Of a stretch of 64,000 bases of DNA, positions 1 to 12,500 are shown piece by piece. Source of the DNA: Knoxdaviesia capensis (taxonomy: Eukaryota > Ascomycota > Sordariomycetes > Microascales > Gondwanamycetaceae); contig LNGK01000015.1 of the NCBI GenBank assembly GCA_001510575.1, positions 248,001 to 312,000 on the forward strand, read 5' to 3'. How positions within the stretch are numbered: the first letter of the stretch is position 1; the number at the start of each line of letters is the position of its first letter. The translations under genes were made by a program, and so were the position numbers. The notes under the pieces are model-generated. The model was not told the DNA's origin. It saw only the letters and a list, made by a program, of their open reading frames with translations, and searched no databases.

Positions 1-3000
1 GGACCGACTGGTTGACCCGGGTGAGCTTAGTAATCTCCTCCTCCATCTCCATGGATCGGTTCTGCTCCTCGACCAACGCCTTCTGGTCGGCAATCAGATC
101 GTCAATACGCTCCGTCATCAGCTCAACGCTGACGGGAACGCTGAGGGCAAACGCAACTTGCGTAGCCGCCTTCAGCAGATCCTCGCGCGCCTCGGTCAGG
201 TCAGACTCCAGAATGCGGACATTCTCGGCATGCTCGTTCATGAGCACCTCCATCTGCTCCTCGTAGCCCTTGCGCTCAGCCTGTTTCAGCTCGGTAATGG
301 CCTTGGCATGCTCCGACCGCAACTGCTCCATGGCCAAGTGGTGGCCCTTGACAACGCCCTCGTGGGCCTCGATCTGGCTCTCCAGGGCGGCCACAAGCTC
401 CTTGTGCGCCTCCAGCTCTTCACTGAGCAGTTGACGTGACATTTTCGCGTCCTCAAGCTCCGCACGCGCAGCCGCGTGTGACTGTTCAAGCTCGGCAATC
501 CTGGTCGAGTTGCTGCTGATAACAGCCTTGTACTCGTCAACCTCGGTCCGAAGCACCTGCAACGCCTGCTGCTCCTTCTCATCCGAGTCGCTGCGGGCAG
601 TCGAGCGCGCCGAGATCTGCTGGTCACGCTCGGCAAGCTTGCTGGTAACAGACTCCAGCTCGGCCTCCAGTTCCGCAACAGTCTTATGCATGTGCTCCTC
701 GCTCTGCTTCAGCGCACCCAGAGCCTCCTGGTGCTTCTTCTCCCAGTCCGCCAGCTCAGCCTCAAGCGCAGAAATGCGGGCCTGAGACTGCTGAATAGCG
801 ACCGACGAGGTCTCCTTGTGAATAGCAGCACTGTGAAGACTCTGTCGCAGGGACTCAACCTCAGCAGCCAGTTGCTTCTCGCGGGCATCGTGAGCATCGC
901 GCATCTCCTTAAGCTGCATCTCATTCTGCTCAAGCTGGTTCTTCAGCGTCGAGATCATCGACATGTCCCGAGGCGACGCCTGCAAGCTGGACCGCTCGCG
1001 GGTCAGTCCGGAAATGATTGTCATCTTGGTCTCCATCTCCTTGCGAGCCGAAGAAACGTCAGCCTCAAGCTCCTGTATACGTTCCGATCTGTGGTGCAGC
1101 TCGTGCATGGCGGCGTTGAGGTTCAGCTCAAAGTTCTGCATGGTGTCGGGTTGGTTCTCGAAGCTCTCCGCAGCAATGTTTCGGAGCGATGCGAACGACC
1201 GATGGGCACGATCAATGTTCATGATACCCTGGCTCGACTTGCGGCGAATGACAGGAGTAGCCGTGCGAGGCGAAGTGGCCTCGGCAGCCCGGGCCTTGGA
1301 CACCTCCGTGCGAAGATCCTCGACAACGTCAAGAATCTCGTGGTGCTCAGCCTCAAGCTTGGCGTACTTGTCGGCCAGCTCGCGCTCCCGGCTGTCCTTG
1401 TCGACAACAAGCTGTCGGAGCTGCTCAATCTCCCCAATGAGAGCGTCGTTGTTGCTCTCAGGGACGGTGGGGCTAGCAACCGCAGCAGCCGTGACGCCGC
1501 CAACAGCAACTGCAGCCAAGGCAAGAGGAGCCGCAACGGCAATGGCCGACACGGGCGAGGGTGAGCGTACAGGCTCGTCATCGTAGGGAGCCATGTCCAC
1601 CTCCCGGTTGATCGGGTGAATATCATCCATCGGGGTGGCGGGAACGTCGACCATGTAGGTGTCAGGCTTGGCCGTCACAGCCTCGGAATCTGGCGTGTCG
1701 ATCATCATGGCAGGCGAATCCATGGCGGAAGAAAGCTCAGACGACAAGGAGCGCGACAGAGACGAGTGGGGGCCGCTCGACTTCATGTCGCTCGACCGGC
1801 TATCGGAGAAGAAGGAATCCGGGCGAGTGCCAGGAGAGGTTACCGACATAATCGAGTCACGGATGCGCGCAGGGTGGCGGGCCTCATCCATAGCATCCTG
1901 AAGTTCGGCAAGAGTGCGAAGGGTCTCCTCGTACTTAGACTGCAGAAGGTCAAACTCGTTCACAGTCGCCTCATGCTCAACCCGCAGGTCAACGAGCTCC
2001 TGTGTAACCGACTCCAGCTTGTCAGCGACAAACTTGGACTGGGCAGGGCTCTGGGGAGGGTACTCGGGGCTAGAGATGGTAGGATAGAGAGAATCCACAT
2101 CCACGGAATTCTCAACGACAACGACGTCATCGTCATCAGTCTCGACCTTCTCATCGTCGGCGGCCTCAGCCTGGCCATTCGCCTGAGATGGCTTAATCTT
2201 CAGGGTGGCGTGGCTAGACACGTCATCATCCGCGCGGGCGAGTTGCTCCTCGCTCTCGGGAATGCGATCCATATCAGAGCCATTCGCGGTCTCCTCATCG
2301 CCTTCGGGAATGGCATCCCGGTAGCTGTGGCGACTGGCAATGGAGAGGTTGCGAGCGTGGCTAGTAGAAGCGGAGCGCTTGCGGCTGGCGGCCAGGCCGT
2401 TCGCCGCAGGAGCAGTGGAACCACTGTCCGTCTTGCGATGCGCCAAGGTCAGCTCGCTATGGGGGATATGGTCAAGCTCGTGGAGCAGAGAGTCCAGCTT
2501 GCCGAGGCTGCGCTGACGCTCAATCACCTGCTCCAAGCGGTCGACCTCACGCTGCATAAGCTCAGCGTCCTGGTCAGCCTCGGCGAGGCGCTCCTCGAGG
2601 GTCGAGATGTAGTCCTCGCACGAAGCCTCGTTTTCGCGAGCACGGGAGATCTCCTTGCGGAGCTCCTGGATGATGGTTGCATTCTTCTCTTCGCCCGAAG
2701 TGTGGCCATCGAGCTTGGCCTCGAGATCGTGCAGGTAGTTCTCGGTGTTAGACTCGCGGTCCATGAGCTTGTGAAGGCGGGCCTGGAGTTGGGTGTTGAT
2801 GGTCTCAACGTAGGCACACCGAGTCTCTTTCTCGAGGAGGTTGGCTTCGGTGTTAGAAAGAGTGCCGCGGGTGCTGGACAGCGACTGCTCAAGAGTCTGG
2901 ATGGTCTTCTCGTATTCCAAAACGACCTGCTCGACAGCCTGGGCGAAAGAGTTGGACCGATTGAGACGCTCAGTGGCGGTATCGCCCTGGTTGTCGTTGG

Positions 3001-5749
3001 CATCCTCCATCTCATTGTCGCCGTTCTCCTCCGAGTTGCGCGCCTTGGCCATCTCGGCAATGAGCTTAGCATGTCGCTGGCTAAGGGCGTTATAGTTTTC
3101 GTGGGCGTCGAGAATCTGGTTCTGGAGCTCGACTTCGCGCTCGTTTTGGCGTTCGGGACGGTCGCCGGCAGAGGGGATGCGGCGGTCGCCAGAGCCGCGC
3201 TCGGCACTGCGAATCTGCTCACGCAGGAAAGCAACCTCGGCCTTGAGACGATCAATGATAGCTTGCTTGTCACCACCCTCGTCGACTTGTTGAATACGCG
3301 GTTTGCTCTGGATGGCACGGGCACGCTGGGCATACTGAACGGTGTTGAGGGTCTCGCTCAGATGGAACTCGGCAGGGGTAACACAGGCAATCATATAGGT
3401 GATGGCGTTTCCGCCAAGAGAATCCTGGAGCATGCGAGTAAGTCTGGAATCACGGTACGAGACGTGCGAACCGGCCTGGCGCGATGACAGCTGAGAAATG
3501 ACCTTTCCGAGAGCGGCGAGACCAGCGTTGATGGAAATTCCTTCCTTAGCACGCTCGCCTTGAGCACCGGTGTTCTTCAGACGCTCGGAACCAGCAAGAT
3601 CGACAAAGTGAAGCTTGCTGTCCGTGGTGACCATGACATCGGCTGCACCGGTCATGGCCTCCAAGGGCACGGAGTGGCGTTTGTCAGAGCCATTCATGGT
3701 CGCCAGGCGGCTCTTACGCTGAACAAGGTTAAGCGAGAAGATGGCGTGTGATCGAGAGGATTTGGCGTTGATGGCGGTGGCATCGGTTTGGCGAATCGAA
3801 GAACCGAAGTTCAGAGCGTTCATGAGGTCATCGACCGAGTTAATTTCGACTTGGTGAAGACCGGTGAGGATGATGTTGCCCTTGACGTCTTCGCGGATAG
3901 TAACCGAAGATCGTTCGCCCACGGGAGTGTGCTCGGGGACAAGAAGGTCACGCAGCTGCTCGTTGTAGATTTCGACGTAGGTGGCCTTCATCGTCCAGGT
4001 CTTCTCACCCGGAGCGGCACCGGGGGTCGAGTATCGTTGAGGAGAGCGAAGTTGTGACATGGAGTTGCGGTTGGCCTTTGCCTTCGACACGGGGGTTTCC
4101 AGGCGTTCGAACAAAGCGGTCGCGGCGCGGGGAATGACACCCATCAATTCAAGATTGTCCTGGTCTAACGAGCCCGAGGTACCCATGGTGAAAGACTTCC
4201 CCGCACCGGACTGGCCGTAGGCAAGAAGGGAGACGTTGTAACCCTGAAGAAACGAGTTGACACACTCGTTGACATACTCCCACACGCCATCTTGCTGGAC
4301 ATCAGGGCCAAACACGCGGTCAAAAACAAAGATCTTGCGCCCTTGTGGAGAGTCAATAGCAAGGCTTGTGTTGGAGGTCACCTGAACCATTCCACGCTGG
4401 AAGCGTTGCGGAATCAGCTCATATCCAGGGTCTGTGGGCCTCAGAGGAGGACGAATGCGAACAGCTACATGAAAGGGAAAGGTTTGAGGAATTAGCATTG
4501 TATATTCGACGAGGATGCAGAAAGAAAAGATAATTGTTCAAAGATTTTGGCCTGAGGGAACGTTTGTATATGAGATAGATATGCAGGAAACGAAAAGGAC
4601 AAGGTTTTGGAAGAATATATTCCGGTCAACTCGGATGTGAGAGAAAGATATGGCAGAGCATGAAGAGTAGCGATTCGGGGAGAGAGCACAAGAAGAGGGG
4701 TGAGGAAAGAAAAGCGAAGTGGCCATCAGGACACAGGTAACACGGTGTGCAGATGCAGGTATCCGCTTGGATCTTTTCGTGAGTGTGTGTAGGGCCACGG
4801 TCAACACCGTGACGGGGCACAGACAGACGGATACACACAGTTGCATGTGCACACACACACCCACTCGGTTGTCCTCAGTGTTCTGAGTTCCTCAGCTGGA
4901 AGTGTTCGTAAATGCAGGTAGGCGTCGTGCCACAGGATACACAAGACATAGGCCAGTAATCATGCGACTAAGACTCAGACACTTGTAGGCGCACAGATGG
5001 AAACAAAAGTTGTCGGCTCAGCCAGGCAGGTCTAGAGAACCGGGACGAGCGATTGCATCCAGCGTGTGTCCAATCTCTCGGGTCTCGGGATTTGGTCCTC
5101 CTGCCTCGTCTGTCGTTATCCTTTGGTCTGATTCATTTCCAATATTGTCTCGAAATCCAATGTGGGTTTACCCTCGGTTTGTGTGACCACATTGAAGGTT
5201 ATAACGAGGTAGCACTGGACAGAGGATACCCAAAGTGGTTCCAGACATATGATAGGGCAAAGACAGAATGGAGGCACCCCACTAGGATGGTCGTTGGAAC
5301 GCAAAGCACAGTAGGTGGGAGAAGAAGTAAGTCATGAAGCAGCCGCCAGGCACCGGGCACACAAGAGTCTCCAGAGAATAGGCGAGGGTGAAAGACATTG
5401 AATTGTGACTTGTGACGCCACTGACGATGGTCGTCCAGATGGAGATGGACAGAACACACAGCCAGCCAACCACATCAGAAAAAAACAAAACCACATGTTT
5501 TGACAGTTTCCAGTTTCCAAAACTCGCGAAAGAAACAAGAAGAAAAAAAAGAGCGGACCAAACAAACTTACCGACGCGGACGGCAGTACGGGCATCTTCG
5601 TCAGATGCTCTGCTACCATTGGCAGTGGCGGCACCAGGTTTGCTGCTGATGCTCATGCGGCTGGTGCTCCTGGGCGAAGGTCTCACCAGGGCGCTCAACG
5701 GCCGCTGGGAGGAGAAATTCCCCGGGGATTGTGGCGGGGAAGTGGCCAT
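1..5749 (-). CDS. Kinesin-4-like motor protein (C-terminus beyond the left edge)
   Basis: This is a plus-end microtubule motor of the kinesin superfamily, most like the kinesin-4 (KIF4/KIF21) group. Exon 1 (5749-5572) encodes a Ser/Pro-rich 59-residue tail. Exon 2 starts at 4464 and stays open to base 1, giving about 1547 residues in the window. The junction restores VRVAVRIRPPLR, the first strand of the motor domain. The motor spans roughly residues 57-446, with P-loop GQSGAGKS at 143-150, switch I SSRSH, switch II DLAGSE at 348-353 and an ETLNTVQYAQRA segment before the neck. The remaining 1100 residues are heptad-rich coiled coil broken by acidic and Ser-rich linkers. I checked the frame at several points along exon 2 and saw no frameshift. 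Intron 1 is 1107 nt, far longer than most others here. The ATG at 5749 lies in the good context ACAATGG. Kinesin identity is certain; the subfamily is inferred from motor sequence and length. Confidence 0.93.
4465..5571 (-). other. 1.1 kb intron 1 of the kinesin gene
   Basis: The donor is GTAAGT directly after codon 59 plus one base. The acceptor is a pyrimidine-rich TTTCATGTAG with a CTAAT-type branch site about 30 nt upstream. Removing it joins the N-terminal tail to the motor domain in frame. Inside, the only distinctive pattern is a CA-rich patch near 4835-4862. I saw no coding exon in it. Confidence 0.85.
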
Positions 5750-7750
5750 TGTGGTGTTGATGTGAAGGGTGTTGCACAGGCGTCAACGGCAGCGGCAGCG
5801 GCCTCTGCTGCGGAGGCGGGACTCGAGCACAAAAGGAAAGCTGGAGAGGCGAATTCCCAATATTGCCGGACAGTCGCGCGACAAACAGAGAGAGAACTCG
5901 AGGCGCGCAAGATCCCTTGGGAACACGGGAAGGCGGTTCGGACGAGAGAGAAGCGCGCAGGTCGGGGTAGCACAAGATTTTATTTCCTGACCAAAGACGA
6001 GATTTCGGGATTGAGCAAGAAGAAAGAGAAGAGAGAAGCGAGGAAAAAATCAATGTCCCCCAGAAAAAACACACGAAGGGAGGTGGGCCGAATCGGAAGA
6101 TCGAAGATGGCAATGCAGTAGCGAACGGGGGGGTGGTTTGTTTCGGTACGATTTGTTCGAGACGAAGCGTTCTGCTGGGAGAGAAAGAGTCAAGCCGCAA
6201 AGACGAAGTAATACGCGGCGGCGCAGCGAGAACAGTCACGCAGGGAGAGTGAGACGGAATTAACTGTTGTCATAGGAGAAAGAGAGAAAACGAGCAGTTC
6301 GTGATTAGAGACAGGGCTAAGCTGAAGTTGTATGTATCGTGGAAGTGGGCGGGGAAAAGACACAGCAGCAAAGCGCGTGTATGAGAGTGGTTGTGAACGT
6401 GTGTGTATCTCTAAATGCGATCGTGAGACACAAAACGAAGAGATACCACCACCCAAAAAGGAAGACTTCGGGCAAGACAATGGGAGAGGCAGTATATATC
6501 CGGGAGGTGGAGGAGAAAGTACCTGAAAAAAAAAAAAGAAGGAAGGGGAAGAAACAAAATCCACGGCCGGCGACGACGACGATGAGGGATGAAGAGGGAG
6601 AGAGAAGTTGGCGAAGTGGTGCAAGCGTAGACGGGTTTAGGTTTAGGAGAGGAAGCGGAAGAGAGGTGGAAGAGAGAGAGAGGAGGAGAGGAGAGGACTG
6701 TGCGACAAGATAGGAGAGATGATAGCAATAAGTGAGAGAGGAAGAGAGTGTGTGTAAGAGAGAGAGATGGTTGAAGACGAAGAGGAGGAGAGAGGGACAG
6801 GACAGGGACTGAGAGAAAGCAAGAGATGGTTTATGGTTCACATACCCAGGGGATTCCCGTGGCTATTTTTTTATTTTTTTTATGTTCGTGGACTCTTAAC
6901 AACGGTTCCCTGCTTCTGGGCTGGGTTCCAGGGTGTGAGACAAGAAAAAAAGAAGGAAAAAAGTGAATATAAGACAAGATAGAGAAAGAAGATATCTTTG
7001 TTGAAGAAGAAAAAGAGCAGATTAAGATAAAAGAGTTCAAAAGGAGGTTGATCAATCAATGATACCAGTATTCCCAAACTCTATAATAGAGCAAGAAGAA
7101 ACTGGCGATGGAAGAGAAGAAAGGGGGAAAAGAAGGAAAAAAGAAAGAAAGAGAAAAACTGAAGGCAAAAAAAAAGGGGGGAGTGCGGATAGGAAAGATA
7201 GCACGATAAGTGGACAGTTGGAAAAACGGGGGGGATTCAAGTAACCGGGGGGGAGGAAAGAGAGAGACTCAGTCATCCAGGGGTAGGAAGGAAGGAGAGA
7301 CCCAGACCGAGAGATGGAAGGGAAGGGAAAGAGCAAGATATTGAGAGGCAGGCAAGACAAGGCAGGCACGGAGCACAACAACCGACCAGGGAAAGAGCAC
7401 GCCAGAGAGAGAGAAGGCAAGAGAGAGAAGGGAGGAGACTGGCTGGAAAGCACAGTACCGGCGCCCAGATCGACTGTATGATTGGGTAAATTGACCAAAA
7501 AGCGATCATAATTGTGGGAGTGGCAGACGAAGGAAAAAAGCAATTGATCCCCCGATCAGAGCTGTGTGATGTGTTTCTTTTCTGGGCCAATCCGGGATGT
7601 CTGGCAAATGAGAGAGTGAGGAAGCCCCGACGCGTCGTGGAGACAGAGAGAGAGGGAGTTGAGTTAGTGTATAGTACGGTAGTGCAGGAATCCCGTCCAT
7701 CCATCCACGAGGGCAAAGTGCCATTTAGGTCCGCCGGCGGCCGATATTCA
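5750..7750. promoter_or_regulatory. Kinesin 5' region, strongly purine-rich on the plus strand
   Basis: No gene is visible here. From about 6000 to 7450 the plus strand is dominated by GA, GGA and AAAG runs, so the kinesin-sense strand is pyrimidine-rich, which is typical of fungal promoters and leaders. Open stretches in this interval encode low-complexity Ser/Phe/Leu or Arg/Lys/Glu peptides and look like chance products of the skewed composition. Confidence 0.5.
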
Positions 7751-9187
7751 TGATGACAACTCCACCAGTGCTATGCACTCCCACATATCTATTAAGTGCG
7801 TTGTTAAGATCCCGCCACTACGTCCCAGAGTTGAGTGTATTCCGGTCTGGGAAAATGGACCGCAATGCTGATATGAAGATTTAACGTGATCGCGCAGCTG
7901 GCCAATTTCATGGAAGTCATGGAAGCGCTTGAAGAAGAAGAAGAAGCCTTGGTTGACGCCGAACCCAGAGACCGCAGCATGAAGGGCCCCATCATGGAAG
8001 ATTATCAGAACCGCAGAACAGGCGGAGAGGGAAGCATCAGTCAAGCCAATAGATAAGGCCGTGTGTTTCCTATGTGTGTTTTGTGAAGCGAAATACCCAG
8101 CTTCTCTGGAGCTTCTGTTGTGCTTCTTTTCCTGTCCCTTCCCTCGCTCGTCTCCTTTTTTTCCTCTTTCCTCTCTCGTTTCTTTTTGTGCGTGCATGCT
8201 CTCTCTTCTCCCAAAATTAAAGGGGTTCCTCTGATGGAAGGATAAAATTATGAGTTTAAAACGTGTACAGTTCGTGCACAGTACAGGCTTCGAAAACGAT
8301 AACGCTGCCAGAACCGCAGCGTCGGTGGGATTAAAAAAAAAAAAAAAAGAATGTTCCTTCATTACAGTATGTAGGGCACTGTTTGGGTTACTTAGTGCCA
8401 GTGGGTTATGCGACGCAGTGAACGCACTAAACCGCTCTTGACTTACGGCCAGGCCCCATCTGCAGGTTTAACGAGAGGCGTTCCTGGACTATGCAAAGGA
8501 GTCGGATGGTGGTGGTTCCTTTCCCCCCGAGTTGAGTTGGGCAGTGAGGCACAGAGAGCGCAGAATACCAGACTGTCGCAGGGACGAACACACGAAGCAG
8601 CATCCAAGTGTACTGTATAAAACCGGCGGCGATGCTTTGTCAGTGTGGTATAATATTTATGCTCTTCTTGTTTCACTTGCGCCGGCCAGCATCATCATTG
8701 CAAGATGCCCAGGTCTCCTCCGGTACAGTGCTTGCAGTACAGTGCCAGGCCACAATTCGTCATGGAGACGAGACTGGGAACAGTGGGAAGGGAAAAGGCA
8801 GGTCCCGACAGGGGCAATGCCAGTTGAGCGCTACTACCCCCCCGGGGACTGCTGGAAGGAAGGGGGGAAAGGGGTGTGTGTGTGCCCAGCGCCTTCCCTG
8901 TCTTGGACCAAGCGGCAGGGATATGCCAGGCACGGGCCAACTCTGGTCAAGGCAAGCACCACCACACACCACCCACCCTCTCCGATTTTCCTTTCTCCTG
9001 GTCGTACTTGCCGGGACGCAACGGAAAACACTTCGCCCTTGCCCTTGCCCTGCCTGGCCCTGCCTTGCCTTTTTTGCGTTTTGCGCACGGCACAGTGAAA
9101 ATGCAACAGTATGATATCGGGGACGTACAGTACCGAATCGCGATGGATGTGAGAGTTGGCGATGTGCGATGGACTGGGACAAGCAGA

Positions 9188-9225
9188 GTACAGTACGACA
9201 GTACTGTACCGTACTGTACGTACTG
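9188..9225. repeat. GTAC-palindrome cluster A
   Basis: Three 9-mers, GTACAGTAC (9188-9196), GTACTGTAC (9201-9209) and GTACTGTAC (9211-9219), followed by GTACTG. GTACAGTAC and GTACTGTAC are reverse complements, so each copy also reads on the other strand. Confidence 0.85.
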
Positions 9226-9483
9226 CACATATGTAAGAAACCGTCCCAGCTTACCGGTCGTCCAGCTCCCGGCTGCATACAGCTACAGATTGTCCCCATC
9301 GAACAAACAACACGTCTCTCTCATGCCAATTTCAGGCTCATATCAGCTCCCCGATTTGCATTTGCTTCTGTCACATCTGCACCACCACCTCTGACTCCTG
9401 TCCCCAGCCCGCCTCAGCTGGCTCTTGCAGGAGATTTGCCTCGTTTCTCTTTCCCAGCTGGGGGGGGTTTTTTTTCGGCTTGC

Positions 9484-9513
9484 TGTGTGTGTGTGTGTGT
9501 GTGTGCGTGTGTG
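9484..9513. repeat. (TG)n microsatellite
   Basis: A run of TG dinucleotides with one C interruption near its right end. It lies in the gene-poor interval downstream of the WD40 gene. Confidence 0.85.
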
Positions 9514-12500
9514 GATGTTTCTTTTTTGCTCCTTCCCATGCATGAACTGCTGAAACTGTCCCGAATTATGCCAGGCACAAACGAGCTATCATGGTGGCCC
9601 AGTCGATTCTAAGCGTTTTCTATACAGTACATTACAGCACAAGTGCCGTCTTAGCTAATGTTCTTTTTTTCCTTCTTCCTTCCTTCCTCTGACCTTCGAA
9701 ACTAAAAAAAAAAGTCCTACTGTAGAGGCGAGAAACAGAAGAAGAGAGATCCGGCTATTTCCCTTTTAGTGTTAAGTGGTCTTTGAAATGTGTCAAAAAT
9801 AAAGGCAAGCGCTGGTGAGGAATGGCCTTAACCCGCATTTTTCTAAGATGAGGGCGCGTTCGTTCTTGCTGCGTTCCACATAGCCGCCTATCTATGAGAC
9901 GTGGATAATCTTACTCTCTCTTTTCTCTCTCTCTTGACTGTTGTCACATGGCAGACGAGGCGGGTGTTATATAAACGTGGAATCCAGCACGCAGGTAGGT
10001 GAGATGGACTGACTGCATGGTGCGGGCATCAAAATCTGCACTCTTCTCGATATCAAAATTAACTTGTCACACGAGGTGCAGCCAATGGCCAAACTCACTT
10101 ACACCTGAGCACAACACATCCTGCGCGAGACGCCCACCGCAGGCAATCTCAATCTCTCGCCGTGCATGGTTTTATGTTTTGGCCGGCGTATCCCAAAATG
10201 ACACTGCCCGCGCCCGTCCCTTTCCTTTAATTTCGCTGGAATTGACACACGGGGAATGGACTGGACTGGACAGGCCTGTTCCTTCCCTTTTTTTTTTTGC
10301 GTCTCTGCTTCGCTAGTTCTGATGTTGTCGAGCGGCGCAATGCTCCAGTGGCCCCGGCTATTGGGTGCGTGTTCACACTTCTCAAATGCGTGGACGCCGC
10401 TGCAGTGCAAGTGCACCCGCGCGTGTTTTTTGGCTCTCGTCACGTCACGGCACGGAGAGAGGGCTGACACCCGAGATTTCTTTTTTCTGATTCTTTTTCT
10501 TTTTTTTAAGCAAAAAATCTGGCCCTGCCTCCCGTTCAGGCTGCCTCCCGAAGATCGCGAATCTATCTATACCAGCAAAGATAAACTGCTTTGCCGCTCT
10601 CTTATCTGCCCTTTCGGCTTTTCCCCAGCCACGGCCACTACAACCTACTCCATAGTATCGACAACCTCCGCCGTAAGCTTTCTCTCCGCTCCGTGATAAA
10701 CAACCTGTTTGCCCCGACAGATGCTGTTACATCCAGCGACGCTGCACAGGCTTGAAATACCCATCATATATACCAAGGACCGCCAAAACACACAGCTGTT
10801 GATGTTTCACCGCGCATTGTTATTGCGTTCTAGAAATCTCTCCCATCGCGCAGCCCTCGTGTACTTGCCCTGTGAGCGTGTGTTGTTCCCGGCCATTGGC
10901 GAAACGAAACGAATCATCGCCCAAGCCGGACACGACAAGAGTGCGTACAGTAGTGGTATTATACTGTTATATCAAAAAGGATCCTTAATTTTCCCGCTGT
11001 TTGGCTCTTTGACCCCTTTTTTTTCTCTTTTTGTGTCTTTTTGTGAGGGAAGCCCAAGCCCCCATGTTCATTCACTGTTCGTTTCTGTGCGGTGCTCTGT
11101 TCTCCTGTAAATCGGAGGGGGGTTTTTAATCTCCGCAAGAGAGAGGGATGTTTAACAAAATTTTCCAGTTACGTTCTTTTTTCCCCTGTGTTCCTTGGGG
11201 GAAACGTCTCCATTCCATGATGCTTTTTTTTTTTACGAGTGACACACATGTTGCGCTTGTAAGTGAAGGCTGGTGACCGACACGGCGAAGCGGGTATCAC
11301 GTCAAGGGCTCTCAGTCTCTCACCATGAAAATACATTTAATTGACCCCAGAGAAGGGGGGGGAAAGAGGCACAGGCACAACCGAATCCAGACCTGACCCA
11401 GACTTTAACGTGTTGCGATATCTTGAAGGCTGGGATTTACGCATCGCAGCCGTTGTACGCAGAGGTAACTCCGCCCTAACGGGATAAATTGCAAAGTTTT
11501 ACTGCTTTTGGCCGCGGTGTCGCGGTTCCCTGCTCACATCCTTTTCGGTATTTTTTCTCACAGGGCGGAACCCCCTGCTTTACCGTAACCCTGACCCTAG
11601 AGCCAGAATCTCGTCCCCACTGATGTACGGTGGAAGTAACACTAGAGTAAAGTGAGCGGCGCAACATGGACACAGTAATACGACTTACACAACTTCGGCG
11701 GCGGTTGTTCAAAGGTTCTTATGCTCGGGTGTGCAACACATCGCCCGGGGTAGAATTTTGCTCTTTTGGTGAGAGTTTTCTGTTCCCTTCTCCCCTTGTC
11801 CCGGAACGCATCCTTGGGTGTTTAAGCGGATGTTCAGGGTGGGTGTTCACCAGGAGAGCCAGAAAAAGGGCCCTGTATAACTGTTTCCCATCGTGCCACC
11901 GTCATGGGCACCTTTAGTCCCGTGGCTGGACATCGTGGAGTTTGACTTTTCACCAGAAGAGCCAAAGAACAGTTCGGGTGCCGGAGTCGACTGTGACTCG
12001 ATCGTGGCAGAGCCGTGTCGATAATAACCAAAAAGCCCGCAACTAACTAACACACCTCAGCAAACGCACATAAAGTAAAACCGCCAGGTTGATTCTCTTA
12101 CACTCCGGAACGTGATCCGAACCACTCCTCCTCAGCAGTATGGTAGGCTGGAGAGGGGGGGGGAAGAATGGCTAAAATACCATCGCCTTTTGGCTTTTTT
12201 CCCTCCCACTCTAAACCCCGGATCTCCCGTCTCAACTTACTCCCCAACCCCTCCTTCATCCGGTGTTAGAAGACAGAAGGGAACAAAGACTATCAGTGGG
12301 ATGTCACATCCTGCTAAGAAAACTCTATATCGATGACGAGAGCCAGGGGGCCGAGAGGGGGAAACCCAGCTGAGGAGGGCCGGGGATGCTGCGACTGAAC
12401 CACAGATTGGAATTGTTTGGATACAAGAAGGCAGGTCAGTGGATAAGAAAAAAAAAAAAAAGAATAGAGGGGGCAGGATGCCATCCTCGCCTGCGAAACA

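Noticed and set aside
1616..3487. Long open frame (623 codons) on the plus strand
   Set aside because: It lies opposite the kinesin coiled coil, whose frame on the other strand is in phase with the motor domain. The plus-strand product has no recognisable domain and mirrors the biased codon use.
7748..8362. Minus-strand frame of about 204 codons
   Set aside because: It includes a Phe run read from poly-A and a Lys/Glu/Arg stretch from a CT-rich tract. No domain, no good start context and no neighbouring exons.
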